This document shows positions 24,373 to 31,895 of a stretch of 53,943 nucleotides of DNA, one piece after another; positions within the stretch are counted from its first letter, which is position 1; every line of letters begins with the position of its first letter. This DNA comes from DASTOB01 sp035720425 (GTDB lineage Bacteria > Chloroflexota > Limnocylindria > Limnocylindrales > CSP1-4). The notes under the pieces were generated by a model that was not told where the DNA came from, ran no database searches, and worked only from the letters and a program-made list of their open reading frames with translations. Location of the stretch: positions 1-53,943 of the forward strand of contig DASTOB010000093.1 in NCBI GenBank assembly GCA_035720425.1, given 5' to 3'. Position numbers and translations under genes: made by a program.

Positions 24373-26070
24373 ATGGCGACGATGGCCACCCTGCCCGCCC
24401 GGGCTGCGCAGCGAGTCGCTCGCCGGATCTCGCCGCGGCTCCTGATCTGGCTGTTCCACCTCGCCCTGCCGCTGGCGGGCCTGTGGCTCCTCCTCGCGCA
24501 CCCGGACTTCGACGTCGTGTGGGAGGACCACACGGCCCACTTCTGGCTCATTCTCGCCGTCGCCGTCGTCAACCTCGGCCTCGCGGCGCTCATCGGCCGG
24601 GCGGCGGCGCGGCGGGACGACGCCCGCCTCCTGCTCATCGCGCTCGCCTTCGGCGCGGCCGCCGGGTTCTTCGCGCTTCACGCCGTCGCGACGCCCGCGG
24701 TCCTCCTCGCCACGCCGAACGCGAGCTTCGTCCTGTCGACACCGGTCGGGATCGCACTGGCCGGCGCCTTCGGCCTCCTGTCGGCCTACGAGCCGGAGCC
24801 GGACCGGGCGCGCGCGATCGTGCGCCGCGGGGGCCTGCTCGTGGTTGCGCTCACGGCTGCCCTCACCGCCTGGGCGGTCGCGACGATCATCCCGGACTCC
24901 CCGCTCGCGCGCCCGCTACCGCCCGAGGATGCTCAGCCGATCCTGCGCGCGATCGCCCTCGTCGGCGTTACGCTGCTCCTCGCCGCGGCCGTGGGCTACC
25001 TCGCGATCTACCGCCGCCGGCCGTCGGTCGTGGTGGTGGCGATCGTGACCGCCTTCGTCCTGCTTGCCGAGGCCCTCGTCGCCACCTCGGAGTCGCGCTC
25101 GTGGCACGCGAGCTGGTGGGAGTGGCACGTCCTGCTCCTGCTCGCGTTCGGCTACGTCGCCTACAGCGCCCACGTCCAGTACCGGCGCGAGGGTCGGGCG
25201 ACCGCGCTGTTCGGCGCCCTGTCGCTCGAGGAGACGGTCCAGCGCCTGCGCGACGAGTACGCGGCGGCGCTCGAGCGCATCGTCGCGGCCATCGAGGACG
25301 CCGGAGCGACCGGTCGATCGGTCGATGCCGGCATGCTGGCCGCCCGGCTGTCGGCCGACTTCGGCCTCACCGAGGGCCAGGCGGCCGTCCTCGCCCGGGC
25401 GGCCGAGTCGCTCGCCGCCGAGCGCCGTGAGGTGCGACGGCTCGGCCTGTTCCGCCACTACCTGTCGCCGGAGGTGGCCGACGCCCTCCTCGCCGACCCG
25501 AGCCAGGCGGAGCTCGGCGGGGCGACCGTCGAGGTGTCGATCCTGTTCGCCGATCTGGGCGGCTTCACCTCGTTCGCCGAGCGCTCCGAGCCGACCGCCG
25601 TGGTCGCGCTGCTCAACGCCTATTTCCGCGCCGCGGTCCCGGCGGTGCTCGAGGCCGGCGGGACCGTCGTCCAGTTCGTCGGCGACGGGCTCGTCGCGAT
25701 GTTTAACGCGCCGGTCCGCCAGCCGGACCACCCGCTCCGGGCGGCACGGGCCGCGCTCGACATCCAGGCCCGCACGGCTGCGCTCGCGGCGGAGCGCCCC
25801 GATTGGCCGCGCTTCCGCGTCGCGGTCGCGACCGGACCGGCGGTCGTAGGCAATGTCGGCGGGGAGGAGGTCCGCAGCTTCACGGCGATCGGCGATACGG
25901 TCAACCTCGCCGCCCGTCTGCAGGGCGAGGCCGCTGTCGGCCAGGTCCTCGTGAGCGCGGCGACGGCGTCGCGACTCGGCGACGGGGCTGACCTGCGCTC
26001 CGTCGGCGAGCGACGCGTGAAAGGCAAGGCGGAGCCGGTCGCCGCGTGGGAGCTGCTCGCGCTCCGCTAG
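24373..26070 (+). CDS. Membrane class III adenylate/guanylate cyclase
   Basis: A 565-residue protein. About eight membrane helices (residues 22-265) form a MASE-like sensor. A linker helix and the LFRHYLSPEVADALLADPSQ segment precede a class III cyclase domain at about 385-565. The metal-binding Asp residues are in SILFADLGGFTSF and FVGDGLVAMF; the transition-state Asn and Arg are in IGDTVNLAARLQ. The position that is usually Lys before the GD motif is Gln (VVQFVGDG), a substitution affecting base recognition, so ATP specificity is not certain. The start is ATG 24373; no good ribosome binding site is evident. The upstream repeat array may control it. Confidence 0.88.
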   Translation: MATMATLPARAAQRVARRISPRLLIWLFHLALPLAGLWLLLAHPDFDVVWEDHTAHFWLILAVAVVNLGLAALIGRAAARRDDARLLLIALAFGAAAGFFALHAVATPAVLLATPNASFVLSTPVGIALAGAFGLLSAYEPEPDRARAIVRRGGLLVVALTAALTAWAVATIIPDSPLARPLPPEDAQPILRAIALVGVTLLLAAAVGYLAIYRRRPSVVVVAIVTAFVLLAEALVATSESRSWHASWWEWHVLLLLAFGYVAYSAHVQYRREGRATALFGALSLEETVQRLRDEYAAALERIVAAIEDAGATGRSVDAGMLAARLSADFGLTEGQAAVLARAAESLAAERREVRRLGLFRHYLSPEVADALLADPSQAELGGATVEVSILFADLGGFTSFAERSEPTAVVALLNAYFRAAVPAVLEAGGTVVQFVGDGLVAMFNAPVRQPDHPLRAARAALDIQARTAALAAERPDWPRFRVAVATGPAVVGNVGGEEVRSFTAIGDTVNLAARLQGEAAVGQVLVSAATASRLGDGADLRSVGERRVKGKAEPVAAWELLALR

Positions 26071-26090
26071 CCTCCGCTAGGCTGGCGTCG

Positions 26091-26891
26091 ATGTCCCGTC
26101 TCCCCGCTCCGCCGCGCCTCCGCTCCGTCGTCGCGACCCGCTACGTCACGCCGCTCCGCGAGGGCGGCTCCCTCCCCGCGCTCGTCGAGGCGGACGACGA
26201 CGGGCTGTACGTGCTCAAGTTCCGCGGCGCCGGCCAGGGTCCCAAGGCGCTCGTCGCGGAACTCGTCGCCGGCGAGCTGCTCCGGGCGTGCGGCGTGCCG
26301 GTGCCCGAGCTCGTGCTCGTCGAGGTCGACCCCGCGCTCGGCGACGCGGAGCCGGACCCGGAGATCCACGACCTGATCCGGGCGAGCGGCGGGACGAACG
26401 TCGGCCTCGACTTCCTGCCCGGCGCGACGGCGTTCAGCCCGGTCGCCGGCCCCCTGCCAGACCCCGACCTCGCGGCCGACATCGTCTGGCTCGACGCGCT
26501 CCTGACGAACCCGGACCGAACGGTCCAGAACCCGAACCTGCTCGGCTGGCACGGGCGGCTGTGGTGTATCGACCACGGCGCCGCGCTGTACGTCCACCAC
26601 ACGTGGCGCGATCCGGATGGGCACGCGCGGCGGCCGTTCGGGCGCGTTCATGACCACGTGCTGCTGCCGTACGCATCGTCGATCGCGGCGGCCGACGAGC
26701 GCCTGGCGGCGCGGATCACGCCGGGGCTTGCCGACGCGGTCGTCGGTGCCATCCCGGATGCGTGGCTGGCGGCCGAGCCGACGATGGGATCGCCGGCCGA
26801 GACCCGGGCGGCGTACGTCGCGTACCTCGCCCGCCGGCTCGAGGCGCCGCGGCCGTTCGTCGAGGAGGCGGATCGTGCCCGCGTCGCCTGA
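26091..26891 (+). CDS. HipA-like kinase family protein
   Basis: A 266-residue protein of the HipA-like kinase family. The putative ATP-binding lysine is in LYVLKFRGAG, a helix glutamate follows in ALVAELVAGELL, and the catalytic loop region is WLDALLTNPDRTVQNPNLL with the metal-binding CIDHGAA. It is much shorter than E. coli HipA (440 residues) and lacks its N-subdomain. TAGGCT (26078-26083) lies 7 bases before ATG 26091, so it is probably leaderless. The DUF3037 gene overlaps its end by 17 bases. Such HipA-like/DUF3037 pairs recur in bacteria, but their target is unknown. Confidence 0.82.
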   Translation: MSRLPAPPRLRSVVATRYVTPLREGGSLPALVEADDDGLYVLKFRGAGQGPKALVAELVAGELLRACGVPVPELVLVEVDPALGDAEPDPEIHDLIRASGGTNVGLDFLPGATAFSPVAGPLPDPDLAADIVWLDALLTNPDRTVQNPNLLGWHGRLWCIDHGAALYVHHTWRDPDGHARRPFGRVHDHVLLPYASSIAAADERLAARITPGLADAVVGAIPDAWLAAEPTMGSPAETRAAYVAYLARRLEAPRPFVEEADRARVA

Positions 26892-27267
26892 CCGGAGCCA
26901 GTTCCAGTACGCCGTCATCCGGGTCGTGCCGCGCGTCGAGCGCGGGGAGTGCCTCAACGCCGGCGTCGTGCTGCTCTGCCGGCCGCGACGGTTCCTCGGG
27001 TCACGCACGTTCGTCGATGCCGCCCGGCTGCGCGCGCTCGCGCCCGATCTCGATCCCGTCGTCGTCGCGGCGCACCTGTCCGCGATCGACCGGATCGCTG
27101 CCGGGGATGCGGACGCGGGGCCGATCGCCCGGATGACGAAGCCGGAGCGCTTCCACTGGCTCGTCGCCCCGTCGAGCACGATCATCCAGCCGTCCGAGGT
27201 CCACACCGGCCTGTGCGAGGACCCGGCGGCCGAGCTCGAGCACCTGTTCCAGGCCCTCGTCCTGTAA
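26875..27267 (+). CDS. DUF3037 protein
   Basis: A 130-residue protein. FQYAVIRVVPRVERGECLNA followed by GVVLLCRPRRFLG is the DUF3037 signature, and the C-terminal PSEVHTGLCEDPAAELEHLF closes the domain. The start is GTG 26875 with GAGGAGG 8 bases upstream, overlapping the HipA-like gene, which implies stoichiometric coupled synthesis. It could be the partner or inhibitor of the kinase, by analogy with two-component toxin pairs; this is inference only. Confidence 0.82.
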   Translation: MPASPDRSQFQYAVIRVVPRVERGECLNAGVVLLCRPRRFLGSRTFVDAARLRALAPDLDPVVVAAHLSAIDRIAAGDADAGPIARMTKPERFHWLVAPSSTIIQPSEVHTGLCEDPAAELEHLFQALVL

Positions 27268-27285
27268 GGCACCCGGCCGCCGGTG

Positions 27286-27450
27286 GTCCGGTCATGAGTT
27301 CGCGGTGGCGGTCATGGCTCGAGGTGCCTGGTCATGGCTCGCGGTGCCTGGTCTGGCTCGCGGTGCCTGGTCTGGCTCGCGGTACCGGGCGTGGCTCCCG
27401 GTGCTCGCGGTGCCGGTCTCGGCTCGTGGTGCCGGTCATCACTCGCGGTA
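27286..27450. repeat. Degenerate GGTGCCTGGTCTGGCTCGC minisatellite
   Basis: About eight units of 15-25 bases with the core GGTGCC(T/G)GGTC-TGGCTCGC, clearest at 27324-27380. It belongs to a 525-base gap (27268-27792) with no supported gene. The sequence between the two repeats (27451-27588) has a short frame with one Cys-x-x-Cys (RCRLCGHPQPQF) and may be a gene relic. Confidence 0.7.
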
Positions 27451-27588
27451 ATGAGATTCGGCCTCACGGCGCGTGCCGCCCGACAGATCGGTCGTTTCCA
27501 ATCCCGACAGTATTGAGGGGACCCGCTGCAGGCTCTGCGGCCACCCACAACCCCAGTTCGAGCCCGAATCAATGACTGCCAGTAATCG

Positions 27589-27757
27589 CGACCGGGGCCG
27601 GGCACGGGACCGGCCACGGGACCGAGGACCGGGGGCCGGGGGCTGGGCACCGGGCCGGGGGCCGGGCACGGGACCGAGGGCCGGGGGCCGGGGGCCGAGG
27701 GCCGGGGGCCGGGCACGGGACCAGCCACGGGACCGAGGGCCGGCGGCCCGTTCGGGC
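27589..27757. repeat. GGGCCGGGGG-type minisatellite
   Basis: A run of imperfect 11-12-base units based on GGGACCGAGG and GGGGCCGGGGG, nearly pure G and C. It fills the second part of the gap up to the efflux gene. Long frames through it are Gly-Arg-Pro repeats and are not credible proteins. Confidence 0.75.
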
Positions 27758-27792
27758 GCCGGCCCTTGATCAGCCTCGGGACCCGCGGTGGA

Positions 27793-29406
27793 TCATGCCG
27801 CGGCAGCGGCCTCCCCCAGGTCGGCCACGCCGCCGGTTCCGGCGTCGGACGTGCCGTCGGCCGCCCGGTTGCCCGCCGCGGAATGCGCGGTGGCGTCGGC
27901 CCTCCGCTCGGCCTCCCGGGCCGGCAGGAAGGCGAGCGCCACGACCGCGCCGGCGATGGCGAACCCGACCCCGATGAGCGACGTGAACGTCATCGCCTCA
28001 ACGAACGCCGATCGCGCGGCAACGAGCAGGGCCGCGCCCGCCTCACCGCCGAGCTGGGCCGCGACGACGCCGGCCGCCGCGAGCGAGTCGCGCGCCGCGG
28101 CGGCCGCCGCCTCGGGGAGGCCCCGGACGGCATCGGCCATCGACGCACCGTACCCGCCGGCGAAGACGCTTCCAAGGACGGCCACGCCCATCGCGGCGCC
28201 GACTTCGCGGGTCGTATCGTTGACTGCGGACCCGACGCCGAACTGATCGCGCGGCAGGGCGCCCATGATCGCGTCGGTCGACGGCGTGATCGCGATGCCG
28301 ATCCCGCCGGCGATGACGAACAGGACCGTGCCGACGTGAAGGTCCGATGCGGTCGTCCCGACCGTCGCCATGAGCCCGAGCCCCGCTGCCGTGAGCCCGA
28401 GTCCCAGGGCGGTCACGACCCCGGCACCGAACCGCGTGGTGAGGCGCGCCGAGATCGACGCCGCGAGAACGATCCCGACCGCGATCGGAATGAACCGAAG
28501 TCCCGTCTCGAGCGCGCCCAGCCCGAGCACGCCCTGGAGGTACTGGGTCAGGAAGAACAGTGAGGCGGCGAGCGAGAAGAAGGCGAGCGTCACGGACAGA
28601 CTGGCCGCCGAGAAACGCGGGTTCGCGAACAGCCGCAGGTCGAGCATCGGATGGGCGACGCGGCGCTCCCACCAGATGAAGGTTCCAAGGAACGCGATGG
28701 CCGCACCAAGCGACCCGAGGACGACCGGATCGCCGAAGCCGCGGACGGGAACCTCGATGATGCCGTAGACGAGGGTCACGAGCCCGGCCACGGACAGCGC
28801 CGCACCGAGCGGATCGAGCGGCACCCGTCCGGGCGCCTTCGACTCCGGCACGATCGCGAGCGTGGCGGCGATCCCCAGGATGACGAACGGGACGTTGACG
28901 ACGAACACCGACGTCCAGTGGAAGTGCTCGAGCAGCCAGCCGCCGGCGATCGGGCCGACGACGATGCCGAGTCCGGACACGGCGGACCACGCGGCGATCG
29001 CCTTCGGGCGCTCGTCGGCCGTGAAGACCTCGGCGAGGATCGACAACGTCGACGGCATCGTCATCGCCGCCCCCAGGCCCATGAACGCGCGGAGCAGGAT
29101 GAGCTGCTCGGCCGACCCGACGAACGGGGCGAGCGCAGACCCGAGGCCGAAGAACGCGAGTCCGACGACGAGGAGGAGGCGCCGGCCGAACCGGTCCGAC
29201 ATCGCCCCGGCCACGAGCAGCAGGCCGGCGAACACGAGGATGTACGCGTCGACCATCCACTGGAGCTGCGCCGCCGTGGCCGACAGGTCGGTCGCGATCG
29301 TGGGCAACGCGATGTTGAGGATCGTGTTGTCCAGGGTCACCCCGAACAACGCGAGGATGAGCACGCCGAGGATGGCCCAGCGGCGGGGATGTGCGGTGGC
29401 TGCCAT
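27793..29406 (-). CDS. DHA2-family MFS efflux pump (EmrB/QacA type)
   Basis: A 537-residue, 14-helix drug:H+ antiporter. FGVTLDNTILNIALPTIATD (helix 1, motif D1), GAMSDRFGRRLLLVVGL (motif A) and SGLGIVVGPIAGGWLLEHFH (motif C of exporters) are all present. It should pump hydrophobic or cationic toxicants from the cell. The gene is preceded by a promoter with a TetR-type operator between its -35 and -10 boxes, and the divergent TetR gene at 29572 is the evident repressor. The start is ATG 29406. The C-terminal tail (about 30 residues) is Ala/Gly-rich. Confidence 0.92.
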   Translation of the reverse strand: MAATAHPRRWAILGVLILALFGVTLDNTILNIALPTIATDLSATAAQLQWMVDAYILVFAGLLLVAGAMSDRFGRRLLLVVGLAFFGLGSALAPFVGSAEQLILLRAFMGLGAAMTMPSTLSILAEVFTADERPKAIAAWSAVSGLGIVVGPIAGGWLLEHFHWTSVFVVNVPFVILGIAATLAIVPESKAPGRVPLDPLGAALSVAGLVTLVYGIIEVPVRGFGDPVVLGSLGAAIAFLGTFIWWERRVAHPMLDLRLFANPRFSAASLSVTLAFFSLAASLFFLTQYLQGVLGLGALETGLRFIPIAVGIVLAASISARLTTRFGAGVVTALGLGLTAAGLGLMATVGTTASDLHVGTVLFVIAGGIGIAITPSTDAIMGALPRDQFGVGSAVNDTTREVGAAMGVAVLGSVFAGGYGASMADAVRGLPEAAAAAARDSLAAAGVVAAQLGGEAGAALLVAARSAFVEAMTFTSLIGVGFAIAGAVVALAFLPAREAERRADATAHSAAGNRAADGTSDAGTGGVADLGEAAAAA

Positions 29407-29422
29407 GGTCGGTGCGTCCCTT

Positions 29423-29433
29423 CTCGAACACTG
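29423..29433. promoter_or_regulatory. Operator half-site
   Basis: CTCGAACACTG repeats the first 11 bases of the minus-strand operator at 29480-29496. It lies 17 bases from the efflux start codon. Confidence 0.4.
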
Positions 29434-29442
29434 ATCGGCTGG

Positions 29443-29459
29443 CTCGTACGGTGTACGAG
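29443..29459. promoter_or_regulatory. TetR-type operator 1
   Basis: CTCGTAC-GGT-GTACGAG is a perfect 7-3-7 palindrome downstream of the predicted transcription start of the efflux gene, the usual size of a TetR-family site. Confidence 0.7.
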
Positions 29460-29472
29460 TTGACTGGTCATG

Positions 29473-29502
29473 AGGCTACCTCGTACAGTGTTCGAGAGCC
29501 AA
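29473..29502 (-). promoter_or_regulatory. Efflux promoter with operator 2 between -35 and -10
   Basis: On the minus strand TTGGCT (29502-29497) and TAGCCT (29478-29473) are 18 bases apart. The spacer contains operator 2, CTCGTAC-AGT-GTTCGAG (29480-29496), identical to operator 1 but for two bases. Occupancy would block RNA polymerase directly. Confidence 0.65.
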
Positions 29503-29533
29503 GAACAACGTACGACACAAACGTACGTTGTTC
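29503..29533. promoter_or_regulatory. Long inverted repeat before the tetR gene
   Basis: GAACAACGTACG (29503-29514) and CGTACGTTGTTC (29522-29533) are perfect 12-bp arms around a 7-base spacer. It shares the GTACG core of the other operators and probably mediates autoregulation of the TetR gene. Confidence 0.6.
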
Positions 29534-29571
29534 GACCCGACGAATGACGTAGCGGGAGAGCCGCCCGAACG

Positions 29572-30384
29572 ATGCCCGACACGGAATCCCGATCGCCCCG
29601 CGTCAGCTTCCCGTGGTTGACGGAGCGCCCGGCCGACGCGCGCACCCACCTCACCCGCGACCAGATCGTGGAGGCCGCGATCCGGCTGGCCGATACGGAG
29701 GGTCTCGAAGCGCTCTCCATGCGTCGGCTGGGCCAGGTACTGGACGCGGGCGCGACATCGCTGTACTGGCACGTCCGAAACAAGGACGAGCTGCTCGACC
29801 TCGTCGTCGATCGGATCATCGGCGAGGTCCGGGACGAGATGCGCTCGACCGGTTCGTGGCGCGCCGACCTCGAGGAAACCGCCCGCTCGATCCGGCGCGT
29901 CCTCGTCCGGCATCGGCACATCGCCCCGGTCATCGGCTCACGGCCGACCTTCGGCCCTCACGCGGTCGCGGCCCTCGAGTGGCTGATCGGCCGGCTCCGC
30001 TCGGCCGGCACCGACGTGCGAACCGCGCTCCTGGCCAGCCAGTCGGTCATCAACTACGCGGCTGGGTTCGCCGTATTCGAGTGTCGCGATCCGCTCGGCA
30101 TCGACTCGTCGGAGGACGATCGCCGGGCGTTCATGGAGCAGCTCGGCCGCTTCGTCGGGACCCTGCCGGCCGATCAATACCCGAATACGCTCGAGACCCT
30201 CGAGGTCGGTGCGTCGATCACGCCGGACGAGCAGTTCGAGTACGGCCTCAGGCAGGTGCTCAACGGTATCGAGGCGGACGTCACGAACGTTCGAACGCGC
30301 GGACGAGGCGGCCGAGCAGCTCCGGCGCCGACCCGTCGCCCTCACCGTCGGGGACCGCAGACGGGTCCGGCTCTACGACGTTGA
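29572..30384 (+). CDS. TetR/AcrR-family repressor
   Basis: A 270-residue TetR-type regulator. The N-terminal HTH is at about residues 30-70 (TRDQIVEAAIRLADTEGLEA, MRRLGQVLDAGATSLYWHVR), followed by a TetR_C-like all-helical ligand domain. The HTH is of the TetR(class B)/SACE type with YWHV instead of the usual YYHF. It diverges from the efflux pump and its operators, so the effector is probably a pump substrate. The last 35 residues (after about 235) are Arg/Pro/Gly-rich and overlap a convergent gene, so the true coding end may have been extended by mutation of an earlier stop. Confidence 0.9.
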   Translation: MPDTESRSPRVSFPWLTERPADARTHLTRDQIVEAAIRLADTEGLEALSMRRLGQVLDAGATSLYWHVRNKDELLDLVVDRIIGEVRDEMRSTGSWRADLEETARSIRRVLVRHRHIAPVIGSRPTFGPHAVAALEWLIGRLRSAGTDVRTALLASQSVINYAAGFAVFECRDPLGIDSSEDDRRAFMEQLGRFVGTLPADQYPNTLETLEVGASITPDEQFEYGLRQVLNGIEADVTNVRTRGRGGRAAPAPTRRPHRRGPQTGPALRR

Positions 30385-30772
30385 CCCACGCCACGAGCGG
30401 CGAGTCGACGAAGGTCAGCACCACGCTGCCGACGGAGCGCGAGTCGCGCAGGAACCACGGCGGGCATTCGAGGCTGTCGCCGCAGATAAGCGACGGCGAC
30501 ACGGTCGCGGTGTGGACGATCGGGAACGACTCGTCGAGCGCGCGCCTGGCCGCCGCGACGGCCGCTCCGCACTCCTGGTTCGCCACACCGCCGCAGTCGA
30601 TCCAGCGAACGATCGGCGAGGCCGACGGCGACGGGTGCGCGCCATCGTCCGGCGGTACCTCCCCCGCCCGACCGGCCAGCCCGGCCGCGACGAGCGCGAC
30701 GGCGAGCAGCGGCGGCACGACGAGCGGCCAGCGCCGGCGGTTCGAGGCGCGCCCCGACGCCTGATACTGCAT
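30281..30772 (-). CDS. Membrane-anchored hypothetical protein (163 aa)
   Basis: A 163-residue protein with an N-terminal membrane helix (WPLVVPPLLAVALVAAGLAG, residues 15-34), a Ser/Pro-rich linker and an extracytoplasmic domain with four cysteines (WIDCGGVANQECG, LICGDSLECPPW), likely disulfide bonded. No family is recognised. A TAGGCT box (30784-30779) lies 6 bases before ATG 30772, so it is probably leaderless. It overlaps the 3' end of the tetR gene by 104 bases tail to tail. Confidence 0.65.
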   Translation of the reverse strand: MQYQASGRASNRRRWPLVVPPLLAVALVAAGLAGRAGEVPPDDGAHPSPSASPIVRWIDCGGVANQECGAAVAAARRALDESFPIVHTATVSPSLICGDSLECPPWFLRDSRSVGSVVLTFVDSPLVAWVNVVEPDPSAVPDGEGDGSAPELLGRLVRAFERS

Positions 30773-30882
30773 CGGCCCAGCCTACGCCGGGTTGCCAGCG
30801 CGCGGCGCGTGGCGGTGCGGCCGGTTCGGTCCGGCCGGTTCGGGCGGCGCAGACACCGCGCCCGCCCGCTGCGAGGTGCCGG

Positions 30883-31455
30883 TCAGTCGCGGGCGGCCCG
30901 CGCGGCTGCCTTCTGGGCTCGCTTGCCGGCCTGGTAGGTTGCCAGCGCCTCCGCCGAGTCGACGTCGCCGAGGGTGGGCGTCGTCGGGGTCACCGCCTCC
31001 CAGCCCGGCGGCCGGATGCCGAATCGCTTGACGAGGATGGCGATGATCGAGCGCGCCTTCATCTCGCCGATCCCGGGCAACCGGAGCAGCCGCTCCTGAA
31101 GATCGCGGCCGTCGCGCGCCTCGGTCCAGACACGGCCGGCCACGCCGCCGTAGTCCGCCGCGATCGCGGCACACAACGCGCGCACACGCTCGGCCATCGA
31201 CCCCGGGAATCGGTGGATGGCAGGACGCTCGCGGAACACGGCCGCGAGGGCCTCGGGTTCCATCGCCGCGATCCGCGCCGCGTCGAGATGCCCCAGGCGC
31301 CGCCGTATCTCGAGCGGCCCGGAGAACGCCTTCTGAACGGTCACCTGCTGGTCGAGCTCGAAGCCGATGAGCAGGGCGAGCGGATCGGTCACGAGGAGGC
31401 GGTCGGCCTCGTCGTCACCGGTGAACGGGAGCGTGTCGGGCGGGTTGGCTGGCAT
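30883..31455 (-). CDS. HhH-GPD base-excision repair family protein
   Basis: A 190-residue HhH-GPD-type protein. The helix-hairpin-helix is LLRLPGIGEMKARSIIAIL (about residues 122-140) and the usual catalytic Asp position is not obvious; the N-terminal FGTFELDQQV-like segment LLIGFELDQQVTVQKAFSGP matches a family found in high-GC bacteria and annotated as base-excision repair. It lacks the FeS cluster of Nth/MutY. Its activity is uncertain. The start is ATG 31455. Confidence 0.8.
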   Translation of the reverse strand: MPANPPDTLPFTGDDEADRLLVTDPLALLIGFELDQQVTVQKAFSGPLEIRRRLGHLDAARIAAMEPEALAAVFRERPAIHRFPGSMAERVRALCAAIAADYGGVAGRVWTEARDGRDLQERLLRLPGIGEMKARSIIAILVKRFGIRPPGWEAVTPTTPTLGDVDSAEALATYQAGKRAQKAAARAARD

Positions 31456-31588
31456 GCGCGTGAGTGTAGGCGGCCGCGCCGGCCGCGCGCCAGACCGTGA
31501 CCGTGCCGACCGCGCGCCGGGCCGCGCCGTCGCGCGCCAGTCCAGGTCTGCGCGCCCCGATGTCATGCATCTGCAACCCGTTTCGGGG

Positions 31589-31617
31589 TTGGCACCCGCG
31601 GCGCCCCGCGGTAGGAT
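31589..31617 (+). promoter_or_regulatory. Strong sigma-70-type promoter of the ncRNA
   Basis: TTGGCA (31589-31594) and TAGGAT (31612-31617) are separated by exactly 17 bases. No coding frame follows; transcription would begin near 31624. Confidence 0.65.
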
Positions 31618-31623
31618 TCGGGG

Positions 31624-31895
31624 CAAGAGGTATCGAGCATGTGGGATCTGCGCCGCCACCCGCTTGATCGGACCGACCGGAGCATCCGGACCGAGGTCGA
31701 TCGGTCCACGCTGCCGGCAACGGCGGACGCGACTCGGGGCTCGGGCAACCTCGCCACCATCCCGCGAGCCGGGAACATCAGCAGCGATACGCGGGCGGGC
31801 AGTCCCGGGTGAGTCGGGGGCGGCGCACCGCCGTCCGGACCACCCGGCAGACACGATGTAAACCGCACCCACGCCGAGCGCGGCGTGGGTTTCCT
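31624..31895 (+). ncRNA. Candidate structured non-coding RNA, about 270 nt
   Basis: The stretch between the promoter above and the terminator at 31867-31890 has no credible coding frame but much self-complementarity. The 5' end (around TCTGC, 31646-31650) can pair with GCAGA before the terminator, closing the molecule. Internal hairpins include CCGG-AGCAT-CCGG nested inside GGACCGA/TCGGTCC, GCCG-GCAA-CGGC (a GNRA loop), GGCTCG/CGAGCC, and CCGGGTG/CACCCGG enclosing GGCGG-CGCA-CCGCC. It does not match RNase P, tmRNA, SRP RNA or a riboswitch I know. Strand and boundaries rest on the promoter and terminator. Confidence 0.5.
31867..31890 (+). terminator. Intrinsic terminator (bidirectional?)
   Basis: ACCCACGCC (31867-31875) and GGCGTGGGT (31882-31890) form a perfect 9-bp stem with a 6-base loop, followed on the plus strand by TTCCTT. 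It ends the ncRNA and lies 5 bases beyond the stop of the leftward MFS gene, so it may serve both. Confidence 0.65.

Noticed and set aside
27541..27580. T-arm-like AGTTCGAGC of a tRNA
   Set aside because: The flanking stem does not pair and no cloverleaf can be drawn. I found no tRNA in the window.
27473..27769. 98-codon frame with one Cys-x-x-Cys and a Gly/Arg-rich tail
   Set aside because: The tail is the minisatellite and the head is short. A single zinc-binding pair is not enough; a gene relic is possible but unsupported.
31624..31895. RNase P, SRP RNA, tmRNA, 6S RNA or a riboswitch
   Set aside because: None of their conserved blocks (for example GAGGAAAGTCC or GGAAGGAAGCAGCC) is present, and no gene follows on the same strand to be controlled by a riboswitch. 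It stays unassigned.
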